DNA of 64,000 nucleotides from Tolypocladium sp. Sup5 PDA-1 (lineage: Eukaryota > Ascomycota > Sordariomycetes > Hypocreales > Ophiocordycipitaceae): the NCBI GenBank assembly GCA_000750105.3, contig JPHH03000070.1, forward strand, positions 1 through 64,000. Reading direction: 5' to 3'. This document shows, in pieces, positions 9,639 through 19,988 of the stretch. The translations under genes and the position numbers were made by a program. The notes under the pieces are model-generated. The model had not been told where the DNA came from. It ran no database searches and saw nothing but the letters and a program-made list of their open reading frames with translations. Within the stretch, counting starts at the first letter, position 1; the number at the start of each line of letters is the position of its first letter.

Positions 9639-10647
9639 ATGGACACTAGCAAGCTGGTTCCCAATAACCCAAGAATCCGGTACGCCTCTGCTACGGTCCG
9701 GAGGAAAGACCTACCAGTATATGGTCGGCGACCCAGAGGTAAACCCACCGGTGGCCACGGTGTTCCTCATCCACGGTTTCCCGGACTTGGGCTTCGGCTG
9801 GCGTAACCAGGTCCCTTACCTCATGTCTCAAGGCTTCCAGGTCGTCGTGTCAGACATGCTTGGGCTCAGCGGAACGGATGCCCCTCAAGACCTCCATGAG
9901 TACGGGTACAAGAGTCTGTCCGCAGATATAAAGGAACTCGCTAGCGACTTCGTTGGCGGTGGCCAGGTCATCCTCGGCGGCCACGATTGGGGCGGCGAGC
10001 TCGTTTGGCGGGTAACCATGTGGCACCCCGAGCTGGTCATGGCCGTCTTCAGCATCTGTACACCTTTCAAGATTCCGAGCACCACGTTCATACCCCTTGA
10101 GGACGCGATCAAAGTCAGAAAGTTAACCACCTTTACGTACCAGCTTCAACTGATGGGACCTGAAATCGAAACCGCCATCCAGGGTGGAGAAAAGATACGC
10201 CAATTCCTTAACGCCATGTGCGGTGGCGTCGGCCCTAACGGCGAGGTCGGCTTCATCCCTAAGAAGGGGTTTCAACTCGATAATCTACCCATCCTCGGAA
10301 GGACGAAGCTGCTTACCAAAGAGGAGCTTTGTTACTATTTGCAGCAGTACATGCTCCAGGACGCGCCACCGTTGCGTGCACCGCTGAACTGGTACCGTAA
10401 CCGTAAGATCAATTGGGAGGATGAGCTGCCGCTTGCAGGGAAAGATGTCAAGTTAGAGATGCCGACGTTGTTTATTGCGGCGGCCAGGGACCCTGCGTTG
10501 CCGCCGTCAATGTCGATAGGCATGGAGGAGCATATGTCGTATTTGACTCGAGATGAAGTGGATGCGTCGCATTTTGCGCTGACGGAGGCGAGCACTGATG
10601 TCAACGAGAAGGTCGGCAAGTGGCTGAAACGGGTGACGAACGAGTAA
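9639..10647 (+). pseudogene. Alpha/beta-hydrolase, soluble epoxide hydrolase family, N-terminal one-base frameshift
   Basis: The family start MDTSKLVPN is at 9639. After TVRRK an extra A (about 9700, in aggaaagacc) shifts the frame, and the rest reads cleanly from KTYQYMVGDP (ATG at 9721) to the stop at 10647. Motifs are HGFPD (oxyanion loop), GGHDWGG (nucleophile Asp), NWYRNRK with a candidate epoxide-polarising Tyr, AARDPALPP (acid region) and ASHFAL (catalytic His). A fungal epoxide hydrolase of about 335 residues is expected. Translation from 9721 would give 308 residues lacking the first beta strand, so a short product cannot be excluded. It fits the cluster as a tailoring enzyme opening an epoxide made by the P450; that is inference. 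There is no adequate splice pair to remove the shift. Confidence 0.8.
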
Positions 10648-10791
10648 TATGTATGCTAATGTCGACATACCTCTTATGGCAAATGTATCGCTCGCACGGA
10701 TGGAATAGGATGGAACAAGGTCCTGGTTCTGCATCTCAATGATGGTAGAAAACTGGCTCCTTATAGATAACAATGCTCTTCAATTTTTAGA

Positions 10792-11753
10792 TTAAAGCTC
10801 TGACTGGTTGGGAGATCGATTAGTTCGTTGCATTGACCTTCTCCCTTTCTCTTTCTTCCGCCTCAGCTTGCAGCCGATTTCCCTCAGCATTGCCGGAAAG
10901 CTTTATGTAGCAGAGGCTAGCTAGCCGACAGAAGACACGCTGACAAAGATTGTTGCTACTTACGCCGATAAGTTGTCTCTTGTCTCCAGGTATGATCATT
11001 TCAAATGTTTCTCCGATGAGCCCATACTCGTAGTAACCAAGTCGTGCAATTGGATTTGTCTTCTTCACATCGATCTTTCCGTTGGTGAGTACCGTATCGT
11101 TCGATGTGGACCCCCGACCCGTCCTTGCCGTCCAAGCACGATGTCCACAGTGCCCATTGGTGGTCTACCCGGGACCCGGAAGGAGAGCACATGCTCACAT
11201 TCAAATCGAATCGGCGAGGCTGCCACCATCGGGACAGGGGTCTTCAAAGCCTGAGACCACGATTTCTCTAGGCCCGCTCGCTCGAACTCATCTACCGAGG
11301 CGTCAACGCCCTCAGCTGACACGTTAACCGCTTCGCGTAAAGGATATGTAGCCAGCTGCCAGCAGAATACACCGGTCGACTCGGCATTATTGACTGAGTC
11401 CTTTCGAGTGTTGCCACCTGCTGGTGAGTTGGAGCTAAAAAGGACCATGGGTGGATCGAAAGTCACATTTGTGAATTGGCTGTATGGTGCGAGATTGTGC
11501 TCGCCTGAGGCGGACACCGAAGAAATCCATCTGTCGGATAAATCCGCTTGACCATACAAGCAAAAGTGCAGGCCTGCTGTCCCTCCAGCAGCCATTCTAG
11601 TGGCATATATCTTCTACGCGACACCATCCAATTGCCCGAGGCACCACGCAGGCCTGGTACAATCAGTACAACGTACATGAGTTATATCAGGAGGCTCACC
11701 TTGAAAGGATCATGTGGCAGTCCATGATTTGTGTCTCCAGGCTGATAAAACAT
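10792..11753 (-). pseudogene. Flavin-reductase-like FMN-binding protein, split by the 92-bp element and two frameshifts
   Basis: Exon 1 (11700-11753) encodes MFYQPGDTNHGLPHDPFK. An intron at 11654-11699 (gtgagc...accag) leads to ACVVPRAIGW. The element at 11532-11623 then interrupts the codon series and introduces stops. Beyond it the family sequence resumes as ISSVSASGEHNLAPYSQF, FDPPMVLFSSN, RKDSVNNAE and FECEH...GTVDIVLG, which define the DIM6/NTAB-type flavin reductase family. If the element and one target copy are left out, the frame joins perfectly at GW|ISS. Two further one-base changes near 11085-11115 break the path to KKTNPIARLGYYEYG and FEMIIPGDK. A final intron, with gtaagt at about 10965, precedes a short C-terminus. 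The family supplies or binds reduced flavin; its role in the cluster is unknown. Confidence 0.8.
11527..11628 (-). mobile_element. 92-bp repeated element, copy B, inserted in a coding exon
   Basis: The element occupies 11532-11623 in inverted orientation relative to copy A, with ccatc (gatgg on the coding strand) duplicated at 11527-11531 and 11624-11628. Length is 92 bp, as in copy A, with the same TGTCG/CGACA ends and internal palindromes. It interrupts the flavin-reductase-like exon and brings an in-frame TAG. GT...AG removal would leave four extra bases and a stop, so it does not behave as a clean intron. Confidence 0.85.
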
Positions 11754-12199
11754 AATTATCGGTGATACGGGGTCGGGCAAACGGATTTACTGGACTTAGA
11801 GTATTTGTATTGGGAGAATGGGAGCATTTAAATATTCAACAGCAACATCCATCTATTACAGCCGATGTATTCGTCACAGGTACGGTAGTACGCCCCAAGG
11901 CCTGCGAGGGAGGAAGTCCAGTTCGCCTCCGAAATTAGGTGGTTGAGTTCGGCAAAGTTAGATAACCAATGCTGTTGCATTCAATAATTGTCATCCTTTC
12001 CACATACCTTTGCCCGGGACCCACCGTCGCAAAATGGTTCATCGGACCGAGCGGGCCGAGCTTCTTCGGCTTGCGCAAACAACGCGTCGGCCATGATGTT
12101 CCTCATTCAAAAGCGGAACCCAGGCACATCTTGCAATCGAGGTCACGTCGTCTACTCCCTTCGGACTCGAGAACCACTGGAAAATGTGATTTCAATGAA

Positions 12200-13110
12200 A
12201 TGGCTTCCCAGGACCGAGGATCTCCAAACTCTCCGACTCCTCCGAGAATTGCCATCCCGCGCAAGGATACACTAAGTCTCCGCGATACTCTCCGCGAGCG
12301 CCAACTCGTGCGCAACCGCAAAGCCTGCCTGCCATGTCGAGAGCGGAAAGTTCGGTGCGATCGTGCACACCCTTGCCAAACTTGTATCAAGCGCGGGCAT
12401 TCGGACCTTTGCCATTACCAGCAAACTTCACACCCTTTGCCGATCGAGCCAGTCAATCCTGTCCAGGGCGGTGCTCCACTCCAAACCCAACATGCTCAAG
12501 CCGACAAGAGCTTCGCCTGCGAGCTTGCTGGAGCGACTAAGCATGGAGAACCTGCAGTGGAGGGTTTGCCAAAGTCATACACCGGAGAGAATAGAACAAG
12601 CCCATCTTTGCTAGGCGATACTTCGATCATTGCACTTGCAAGGCAGGCGAGTTTGCAGCCTCAAGGAAGCCTCAGCCGTCAGATCGCATTTGAAGACGGT
12701 TCTTCCCTCTCCTTGGCATGGGTGGGAACAGCGGTACGCCGGCAACGGACTCCCACGACGATGGCCAGTATGGGTTACTTTCCAATGCCCAGGAAGTTAT
12801 GAAACTCTTTGAAACCTACCGTTATCGGGTTCATCCTTTTCACTTTGACGTTTGCGACCTAGATCAACTTGAAAAGCTGGTGTGCTTACTCATAAATCCG
12901 CGTGCGTACAACACACCGGAACGCCAGGGATTACAGATAGATACCCGGGCCCTTTGCTTGCTTCATGCAATTCTAGCCTCCGGCGCACAATTCTCTGACT
13001 TGTCCACTGAGCGACGGGTCTCTCTATGTCAGAAGTACTGTGAGTCATGTTAATCATATCTCTGGTAACACTTACTTAATCGCCTAGTAACATCGATCTT
13101 GTCCGTCTCA
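12200..13110 (+). pseudogene. Zn2Cys6 fungal transcription factor, frameshifted and truncated
   Basis: From the ATG at 12200 (MASQDRGSP) the binuclear zinc cluster follows at about residues 35-62, as CLPCRERKVRC, then CQTC, then C, with spacing 2-6-5-2-8. Near 12695 the frame moves by one: the later part FPLLGMGGNSGT ... RVHPFHFDVCDLDQLEKLVCLLIN ... LLHAILASGAQFSD lies in the second frame and matches the middle region of a common family of fungal C6 regulators. After LCQKY a possible intron (gtgagt from about 13038 to cctag near 13087) is followed by no recognisable regulator sequence, so roughly the C-terminal half is missing. Its position at the cluster edge suggests it was the pathway regulator. 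The frameshift position is approximate. Confidence 0.65.
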
Positions 13111-14890
13111 ATGGTGGCGAGCTCTTCGTCGGCGTTGACGCGGTCAACGATATTTTCGAGCAGCATGGATAGAGTGCGGCCATTTGAGGCACCTTGACAA
13201 CTACTTCAGCATCGCGTACAGGCGAGGTCGCAAAAGAACGCGTGAATAGGCGTTTCAGAGGAGCCGCGGGAGGAGAGGGGGACACTGAGAAGCGATGGTG
13301 GTAACACGTCGGGTGTTGGCAGCGATGGTCTGCACGAGGAGCCGTCGTGCTCGTGGAGAATGATGTGACTGGGCCATGTGTCGAGCTGGACCAGCGGCCG
13401 ACGAGGGAGGGATTGAGGCCTTGTGGGTCGCCAGTGAGCCACGCCAGCGAGTTTCAACCAAGCGCCATAAAAGTCTAGAAAAACTGACCGCTTATGTGAG
13501 TCATCTCTCCAGATAACGACTTTCAGTTGCCAGAGGATGCCACTTATGAACTATAAGCGGCAATTAAACGGGGATGGAGATGTCCCTGGTACCTGGTTGC
13601 TTGGCTTGCCTGGGAGCAGTGAAGCACAAATTAGGAGTCTCCAAACTAAAAGAATAGGTCTTGATTTGGCAAGTGGGCTTTTTCGGAAACGCCATCTCGG
13701 TCGCTGAATCCGACACGTGTAGAAGGCCTGTGAAGCGTAGTCCGTGCAAAGCATCGCCTCAAAATAGCGGGCAATGGCTGTTGAAGAGGTTGGCTGTCGG
13801 GCAATGAGTCGATGCGAGTTTGTAAACATATTCTGTAAGCTCCTCGTATCCGTACGTACGTACTGCTGGCTTGCAAATGCTTGTGGACGGCAGCAGTACA
13901 CATGAGTAATCCAACTCGTCCTGGGTGGACAGTACAACTTATTAGTTACCCTTGAATGAATGGGCGGCTGGCGAGCAAGCCATCCTTGAATATTGGAGGC
14001 GCTAGTACGTGTATAGTAGCAACGGAAGGCATCGCTTGGCTAGTAATCCGTAGAGTACTACGTATAGTTGCCGGTCTTCCTGGGAACCAACTGCGAAATA
14101 GGTGGGGCCGAGGGCGGGTCGGGCCGGGTCGTATGTTAGTGCTGCCGGAACCCGCCTCCGAGGGAGCACTTATTACTACATGTCCTGGCCGTAATCAACA
14201 CATTTGTGAAAAGCCACGATATCAGTCAAGCCAAACCCTCGAACAGCTGGCAATCTTGCCACGCCATGTCTCAATCTGTAACAAGTCTACTCTTGCGGCC
14301 CAACTAGCCAACTCTGCCCACTGGGGCATGCTTAAGAGTACGTGGGTCACCACATCTACCACATGGCGGAGAAAACGAGTGCCAACGAGGCACGCGCCGA
14401 CATCGCCGACCTTGTTAGTGACCAGTTATGTAGAGGAAGCTACCTTTACAACGGTATAGTAGGTAGAGGGAAATAGGAAGCGTTGTCAGTATGAGCCGGA
14501 TCTAGGGTTAAAAAACCCAATTATATATTTCGGCTAACCTCGTCGTCCAGCTGTATATTTATTACCTTGTAACAATACTGATAGAACGAGGACTAGGGTA
14601 CGTGTTAGAGTTCACTTTACCCGTGCTTTCCGATGACCGCTGTTATCCCACATCTTTATCTACATGCTTAGGGGAGGAGGTGCGAGGTGTGAATCTGGGC
14701 GTCAAGAGCTTGTGGTGGCTATGGAGCTATTCGACGTGGCGATTGATGCCGTGATGCTCTATTCCTAAGCTAGATTGTCTGTATCCACGGCGGGAGAAGA
14801 CGGCCGTATTCGAGCAGCTACTAAAACCCTCCAAGGTCGCAATGGCAGTATTCGTTCCAGCCTAGCAATAGTATTCCCGGCTTACAGGCC
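13111..14890. other. Gene-poor stretch at the edge of the decayed cluster
   Basis: Short open frames occur on both strands (for example 13206-13457 and 13551-13937, minus), but none shows a recognisable family or a convincing start. The first few hundred bases may be degraded remains of the regulator's C-terminal half. Nothing specific is supported. Confidence 0.4.
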
Positions 14891-15745
14891 CTACTGGTCC
14901 TGACATACACCATTGTTGCAGTTCGGGTCCAGGGCGTCATCAAAATCAGGGTCACCATACTCTTTGTTACAAACAACTGTCCAAAGAAGCTCAGTTGCGA
15001 ACCAGGTGTAACTGTCAGCGTTGAGTAGTGCCATCGACTTGTCCACCTCGCGGCACTCCTTTATACCGTATGCCATGTCAGTAGTTTCCCGATCCAACGG
15101 CGGAGAGATTAGGTCTAGGTAATGCGTGTACTCGTGAAGCACAATTGAGCCTAGGGTCTCCATGCGCCATGACACGCGAGTGCCAATGTTCTCGCATGTG
15201 ACCGCAGGAGCACCGTTGTACCCCTTGCCAATTCCGCCGTGACCGAACCCGGCTTGAGCACAAACAACCATTCTAGGTTGTCCACTAGACCATTTACGAA
15301 GCTCAGCCATGCTCTCACCGTCGCAGGTTGTATATCCATCGCTGCCCATATAGTCCGGGCCTACGGTAATCCAAGCGAGTTTCTCATTGCCGAGCCAGTG
15401 ATCGCCGAGGATTTTATCAAAAACCGCTATGGAAAATTAACAATCGCTTTTTCAATACCGTGTTCAGTAAAACTTACACATAACTAGGCTTTTGTCCTTG
15501 AGGTTGAAATACTTTTGTAGAATCGGGTCGACTCTAAAGTCGGGAAGCATCCTAGCATAGGTCGCAAGCTGCAAGGCGTCGTTAAACGCGTCGTTGAGCT
15601 GCGTTGTTTCTTGAGGGGTGAAGCCAGACGCAATCATAGGAGCGAAGCCGGTGCGTCGAGATAGCGTGCTGGTAGGGGCCGTGCCAGCAGGGCTTGCGAT
15701 GGCACATGCTGCTAAAAAGGTACATGCTATGAGTTTAGATAACAT
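14891..15745 (-). CDS. Secreted M35-like zinc metallopeptidase (lysine-specific/deuterolysin type)
   Basis: The start is the ATG at 15745 (MLSKLIACTFLAACAIASPAG), a clear signal peptide. An intron at 15427-15477 (gtaagt...catag, 51 nt) joins exons of 268 and 536 bases, giving 267 residues. The zinc motif HEYTH lies in exon 2 (LHEYTHYLDLI), followed downstream by the conserved NADSYTWFATELLW segment typical of the aspzincin/M35-like families. That segment supplies the substrate pocket and flanks the third metal ligand region. Six or more cysteines suggest a disulfide-bonded extracellular enzyme. The frame is uninterrupted, in contrast to the genes before 13.1 kb. It is likely a secreted protease for nutrition or host interaction. 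An upstream ATG 11 codons earlier is possible but would bury the signal peptide. Confidence 0.82.
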
Positions 15746-15938
15746 ATTAGTGATAGGGATATAAGTCGCAAATGTCATTAATTAAAGCAAGCACTGCTGA
15801 AGCTCAAGACGGTACTAATCTGAAATATTTCTCACAGACCTTGTCCTCTTCTAATAGTTATAGAATGCAGACTTTAAACTTTTAAACTAGTACTACTCCC
15901 CTTTCGGAACCCTTAAAACGAGACGGATAGATTTAAAG

Positions 15939-15963
15939 CCCCCCGCCCCCCGCCCCCCACCCC
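15939..15963 (-). other. Perfect G-quadruplex-forming motif
   Basis: The plus strand has four C-tracts of 6, 6, 6 and 4 separated by single bases (g, g, a). The minus strand therefore has four G-tracts with one-base loops, a very stable predicted quadruplex. It lies about 200 bp upstream of the metallopeptidase start (15745), on the template-opposite side. Confidence 0.85.
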
Positions 15964-16431
15964 TAAAGGCTAGACCCGATACCTCTCATAGTAGGCTGAG
16001 CTCCATAATCCACTTACGGTATATCTATATACTAATAATATATCTATTAGTGCTAAAATCATCTAGCTAAGCTATTAATATATTATTATATTAGGTTACT
16101 ATATATAGAATGCTACTTAAATAGACTGTTACCTAATGTCATCTATTTCTATAGCTATTTAAATAACGCAGTACTTTGTTAGGGTGTTAGTGCAGACCCC
16201 TAACTAGAAAAACAGAAAACATAAAAAAGTAGAGGAACGCCGGGAGGTCTAATGAGTCTATAGGTATAAGAGAGACATCTAGGTCCTTATAAATAGATAG
16301 TCCCTTATATATATATCGACGCAAGTTATGGTATTTATGAGCTTTCGAGATTCTAAGAATGAAAATCCTGGTTTTTCCTCCTACTTTTTAGAGATAGCCG
16401 TGGTTGCCTCTCCTTGTCTTTTGCCTTTGAC

Positions 16432-16650
16432 TTACACGACATGAAAGACCTATTCGTATAGGCATTGCTTCTACGACCTACACGGCGGCGTATTGCTATT
16501 TCGATCTACACGGTATCTGCTATTCCGACTTATACGGAAATTACCGTTCCGACTTACACGGCATCCGCCGTTCTGTCTTACACGACGTTCCGTATCTCGG
16601 ACCCCACCGCCGTCTGCTTAGGCAGGCCCAGGCGCCATGACTTACACGAC
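16432..16650 (+). repeat. Degenerate 24-bp tandem repeat (ttacacgg-type units)
   Basis: Units beginning (c/t)t(a)(c/t)acgg or ttacacgac start at about 16432, 16478, 16506, 16530, 16554, 16578 and 16642. The central four steps are 28, 24, 24 and 24 bp. In one frame the repeat encodes an eight-residue period (IPTYTEIT, VPTYTASA, VLSYTTF). The open frame around it (16465-16716) has no recognisable start context, so the repeat may be non-coding. Confidence 0.7.
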
Positions 16651-17371
16651 GTCCGTTGCACTCGGCCTTTGGTGTGTTCGTTCTCCCTCAACAAAGTACG
16701 TTTGGTCGTACCATAACCAGACGTTTCGGGGTTATAGTTAATATTTCATTTTTCGTCTGTGTTTCTATACTCTCATATAGGGCTAACCTATGGCTTAACC
16801 GAACGTGTTCCCCTAAGGCGTCGTGCCGCTGCCTTTGCCCTGCTCGTCGGGGCAATTTTGCCTATAGGCGCCTTTATAAGCGTGGTTACGATCCGTGGCA
16901 GTTATGATGCCGTACTTTCTCGGTGGCTGTTTGCCGTTGGCAGGTATTTCCTTCCGGCAATTATTTGTTGGATAGAATAGCTGACTTAGGCGGCAGCTGT
17001 TGGTCGAGGAAGAAGAGGAAAATCCCTCAGGACTAAGGGGGCCAAGCCGGAAAGGCCGGCTAGGATAAGGGGGGCCAGGCAACAGAGGTCATGGATACTA
17101 AAAGGGAGGAAATACCTCACTAAGAGCAACACAGTAGAGTTTTTCATCAATCAAATTGGAATTGAATACAAAAAGGAACCGCATAATGCGATATTATTAT
17201 GCCGTAGTTCAGAGACTTCCTACCTTGTTTCTTCATCTACTACGAAGGTGCTATCAGCTTCCTGACTAAGTCGTTGCCGAGCTAACCAAAACCTCTGTTT
17301 AAGCACGAAGTAATAATAGAGTATAATTAGCGACAGGAAGATAATATTAGCCACCAGAACATAGGGGATTC

Positions 17372-17722
17372 TTAGGCAGGCTTAGCGAAATAATAAAGAG
17401 AACTAAGATCTTCTACTGCGTCTCCCCTAAATACATAGCCACGTTTAGGCATTACCTGAGATCTCTTCCTAGGTACTGCTGATAGCAAGATCTTTCGCGA
17501 GCAGCAGAGTGAAGCCGCCCAGACGGAGCAATAAATGCCGTAGTAGAATACAGCAGAATTCTCGCTACTATAGGCATAATGCTTTATACGATCCCGTCTA
17601 TTGAAATATTCCCTAGTATTAATAGCATCGCCTAAAGTGATCGATATTAATATAGCACTAATCTTACCGCAGCCCGTGTAACTGATGCCATTAAAATGCC
17701 ATAGGGACTCTCGTCGGCCCAT
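17372..17722 (-). other. Unassigned open frame within repeat-rich region
   Basis: An uninterrupted frame of about 116 codons has a basic, cysteine-containing composition (DAINTREYFNRRDRIKHYAY and VPRKRSQVMPKRGYVFRGD). I do not recognise a family. Its setting in AT-rich repeat debris suggests it comes from a mobile element. No start or neighbouring exon could be confirmed. Confidence 0.3.
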
Positions 17723-18060
17723 ATAGTACCCTTATATTTAAAGGTAGCTAACATGCTCTACTACCCGATCGATTTAGCGAGGGCAGAAGAAGAAAGCGGC
17801 TCGGCCGTAGCGAGTGCTATCCGGACATTGTTAGAGTAGGACGCTTGTACGAAACTTTCGGGACAGAATTATATGAAACTGCGATATCTAGCTATAATAG
17901 CTTTATATTTAATTTATTCACTAATAAAAAGGCCTTTTATTCGATTAAATTAACCTTTATTATCTAGTTTATAGATGTATAATAAGAAGCTAACTGAACT
18001 CTTTATCTCGCCTTTTAGTAATACTACTTCTTTATCGGGTAAATACGATAAATTTCACTA

Positions 18061-18651
18061 TTATAGCAGCCTTTCTACTACATCAAACTCTACCATAGCC
18101 ACCGGCCCCAGCAAAATAGGCGCACCGCTGGCCTCCCGCAATAACGACACAAATTGCCCGCTTGCCTTATCTAACGAATTACATCGCTGGCTAGGCGACA
18201 TGACATCCTCTTTCGTCCCGAAACGCCACCTTTTAATCGCTTCCCCATCGCTCACCCCAAAGCGATACCGATGGCCTGGCACAAGAGCTCTCTTGCCTTC
18301 TGTTTCAGCCGCTATATAGAGCCTTCCCGTAAAAGTCAGTGGAATCTCGGGCTCCAAGGTCCAGAACAAGCCGTCGTCGGGTCCGCCATATCTGTCGCTA
18401 AATCCCGGACGTTTTGGGCCTTTCGTTACCTCCATATTTAGAGGAGTGTTGGTCGTCAAGTCCAAGCAAGTAAAGTTTCTTCGTCTTTGACTCAGCCGCA
18501 GATTAAAGACAGTAAACCAGGTAAAGATGGTAATTGGTTCTGCAGCATGGAGTGTTGCTGTTATGGAGACAGTTGGCTCAGAGCCAGGGGCAAAAATAAG
18601 AGGCTCGATGGCAAGAGTGACGGTTATCGATGGTGCAGATGCGGTATCCAT
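18061..18651 (-). CDS. Conserved fungal hypothetical protein, 196 aa
   Basis: A single exon runs from the ATG at 18651 (MDTASAPSITVTL) to the stop at 18061. The sequence has the look of a conserved uncharacterised family found widely in ascomycetes: TFVFN-type hydrophobic strands, NFTCLDLTTN, TKGPKRPGFSDRYGG, LEPEIPLTFT, and GHRYRFGVSDGE followed by WRFGTKEDVM. The composition suggests a beta-rich domain. There is no signal peptide from this start and no catalytic motif that I can name. The frame is clean. It stands alone beside repeat debris, with no operon-like partner. Confidence 0.7.
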   Translation of the reverse strand: MDTASAPSITVTLAIEPLIFAPGSEPTVSITATLHAAEPITIFTWFTVFNLRLSQRRRNFTCLDLTTNTPLNMEVTKGPKRPGFSDRYGGPDDGLFWTLEPEIPLTFTGRLYIAAETEGKRALVPGHRYRFGVSDGEAIKRWRFGTKEDVMSPSQRCNSLDKASGQFVSLLREASGAPILLGPVAMVEFDVVERLL

Positions 18652-18789
18652 TATTGCTGTGGCGAACACAAATGCTATCAAATACAATCAGGATAGTGAG
18701 CGTGCATACATGGTTGATGTGTGGGAAAAGCCGAGATAAAAGGGACCTTTATTGTAATGTGAACTTAGTTTACGGTACGTCATCCTCAG

Positions 18790-19480
18790 ACCCTTGCGCT
18801 GCTGCCTGATTGGTACAAGGACTGGCAACATCTCCCTTTGCAATAGACACTAGCAAAAGCCCCTCTGTATTTCCGTCAAAGCTTAGTACTATACCGTTCC
18901 CCCCGCGATCCGTGAGTAACGAGTAGTGCAGCTAGTCAAACACTTTGTGCAGAGGCACACGAATCTCACCCGCGTATCTTTCAGGGTCCTCCCAGCTGAC
19001 TCAAATCGATAGTCCACGGCTTCAACGCTTCGTAGTCAGGGTTGAAAGTGTTAAGAGACACCTCATCTCCCTCTCTCCGCGGCCTGTTTTGATCGTCATC
19101 CTTGAGGACCCATTCGCTTGTCAGAATGCCCTCATCGGCGGCCAGGAAGCTATTCCTGTGTATCCCCCATGCGGGAGGTTCTGTCCACTACGTTCTGGTT
19201 TTAGACCTGCGGCGTAGTTATTGAGCCTGAGATGACAGAGATGATTCAGATCCTGAATCGGTCCATGGAGCAACCTTCCGAATAGCCGACATGGCATTCT
19301 CCATGCCAAGGACAACACTCCCACGTGCAGCCTTTTGGCGTTTGCTTAGCCAGCCTACTTCACAGCTCACAAGGTCGGCCTTGTTCCGGGTGAGAGCGTG
19401 CCGTCCGTCGGATACCGTTCATTCAGCACGCTCGTCTCATACCCTTTCTTGAATAAGACGGTAACGTCCTGCAGTTACGA
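18790..19480 (-). pseudogene. Unrecognised gene relic
   Basis: Several short minus-strand segments in different frames read like conserved protein: FKKGYETSVLNERYPTDGTL (about 19450-19380), GPIQDL...LNNYAAGLKP (about 19265-19200), ILTSEWVLKDDD and VSLNTFNPDYEALKPWTIDL (about 19130-18995), and GGNGIVLSFDGNTEGLLLV (about 18905-18845). Stops and frame changes separate them. The segments keep a constant order and strand, which suggests one decayed gene. I cannot name the family. Confidence 0.4.
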
Positions 19481-19988
19481 GGTGCAATGTGGCGGACACA
19501 GTGGGCAAACCCAGAGCGTTAGCCTCGTTGTTCCATTATGCCACAACGTTCCAAAAACCATGCCTACTTCTCGCATCTAAAAGCCAGCACTCTGCACTGA
19601 CTGCAATTACCACCAGTTAGAGGAGTCTCACGGCAACGCCAAGTCACATCTAAGCAGCACTTCAGATAAGTACCCGAGTCACTATCAGGGTCGTCGCCAG
19701 AGCCAACCCTGATGTATAGCTCGCCTTGAGGTGGAGTGTCCTTCGTGGAGTGCCAGGGGCAACTACTTGCTTCGCATGTCGAATTTCCTTGGTTTATGGT
19801 GAATGGAGTCACCGAAAGTTCGCAAGCCTCTGTTCTGGCGTCGTGATAAGGTATGAAATTATCACGGAGGTGAGTGGTAAAGGGTGAGAGATCGCTGAAC
19901 AGAAGACAAAGAGTAGCACCCAAAAGGCCGTCGCCTGTCTTCGACCTGGACAGAACAGAGTTTCTTGACTCTTCCATGTACACTGTTT

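Larger units (their letters stand above)
15746..18060. other. AT-biased, repeat-rich region, probably transposable-element debris
   Basis: Long TA-rich stretches (16010-16140 and 16300-16320), a C-run G-quadruplex motif, 24-bp repeats and an unassigned 117-codon open frame (17372-17722, minus) occur together with no typical gene. A segment starting tgttagtgcagacccct at 16185 has the look of a fungal element terminus, but its partner end was not found. No transposase or reverse-transcriptase motif is recognisable, so the element class is not assigned. Confidence 0.55.

Noticed and set aside
11532..11623. Element copy B as a spliceosomal introner
   Set aside because: The GT...AG pair inside it would leave four duplicated bases and an in-frame stop, and copy A sits in non-coding DNA.
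1..13110. All frameshifts as pure sequencing error near a contig end
   Set aside because: Single-base shifts could be technical, but the ~40-bp ketosynthase deletion, the lost start of the hydrolase and the element insertion with a target duplication are not typical base-calling errors. Kept as an explicit caveat, not as the main reading.
16185..16330. LTR of a full-length retroelement
   Set aside because: The start looks element-like, but no second copy, primer-binding site or polymerase motif was found in the window.
16432..16650. CRISPR-like array
   Set aside because: The units are degenerate, contiguous 24-bp tandem copies without spacers, in a fungal genome.
19564..19983. 140-codon minus-strand open frame downstream of the Asp-box glycosidase as a gene
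   Set aside because: It shows no family features and no convincing start context or signal peptide, and it directly follows another gene's stop.
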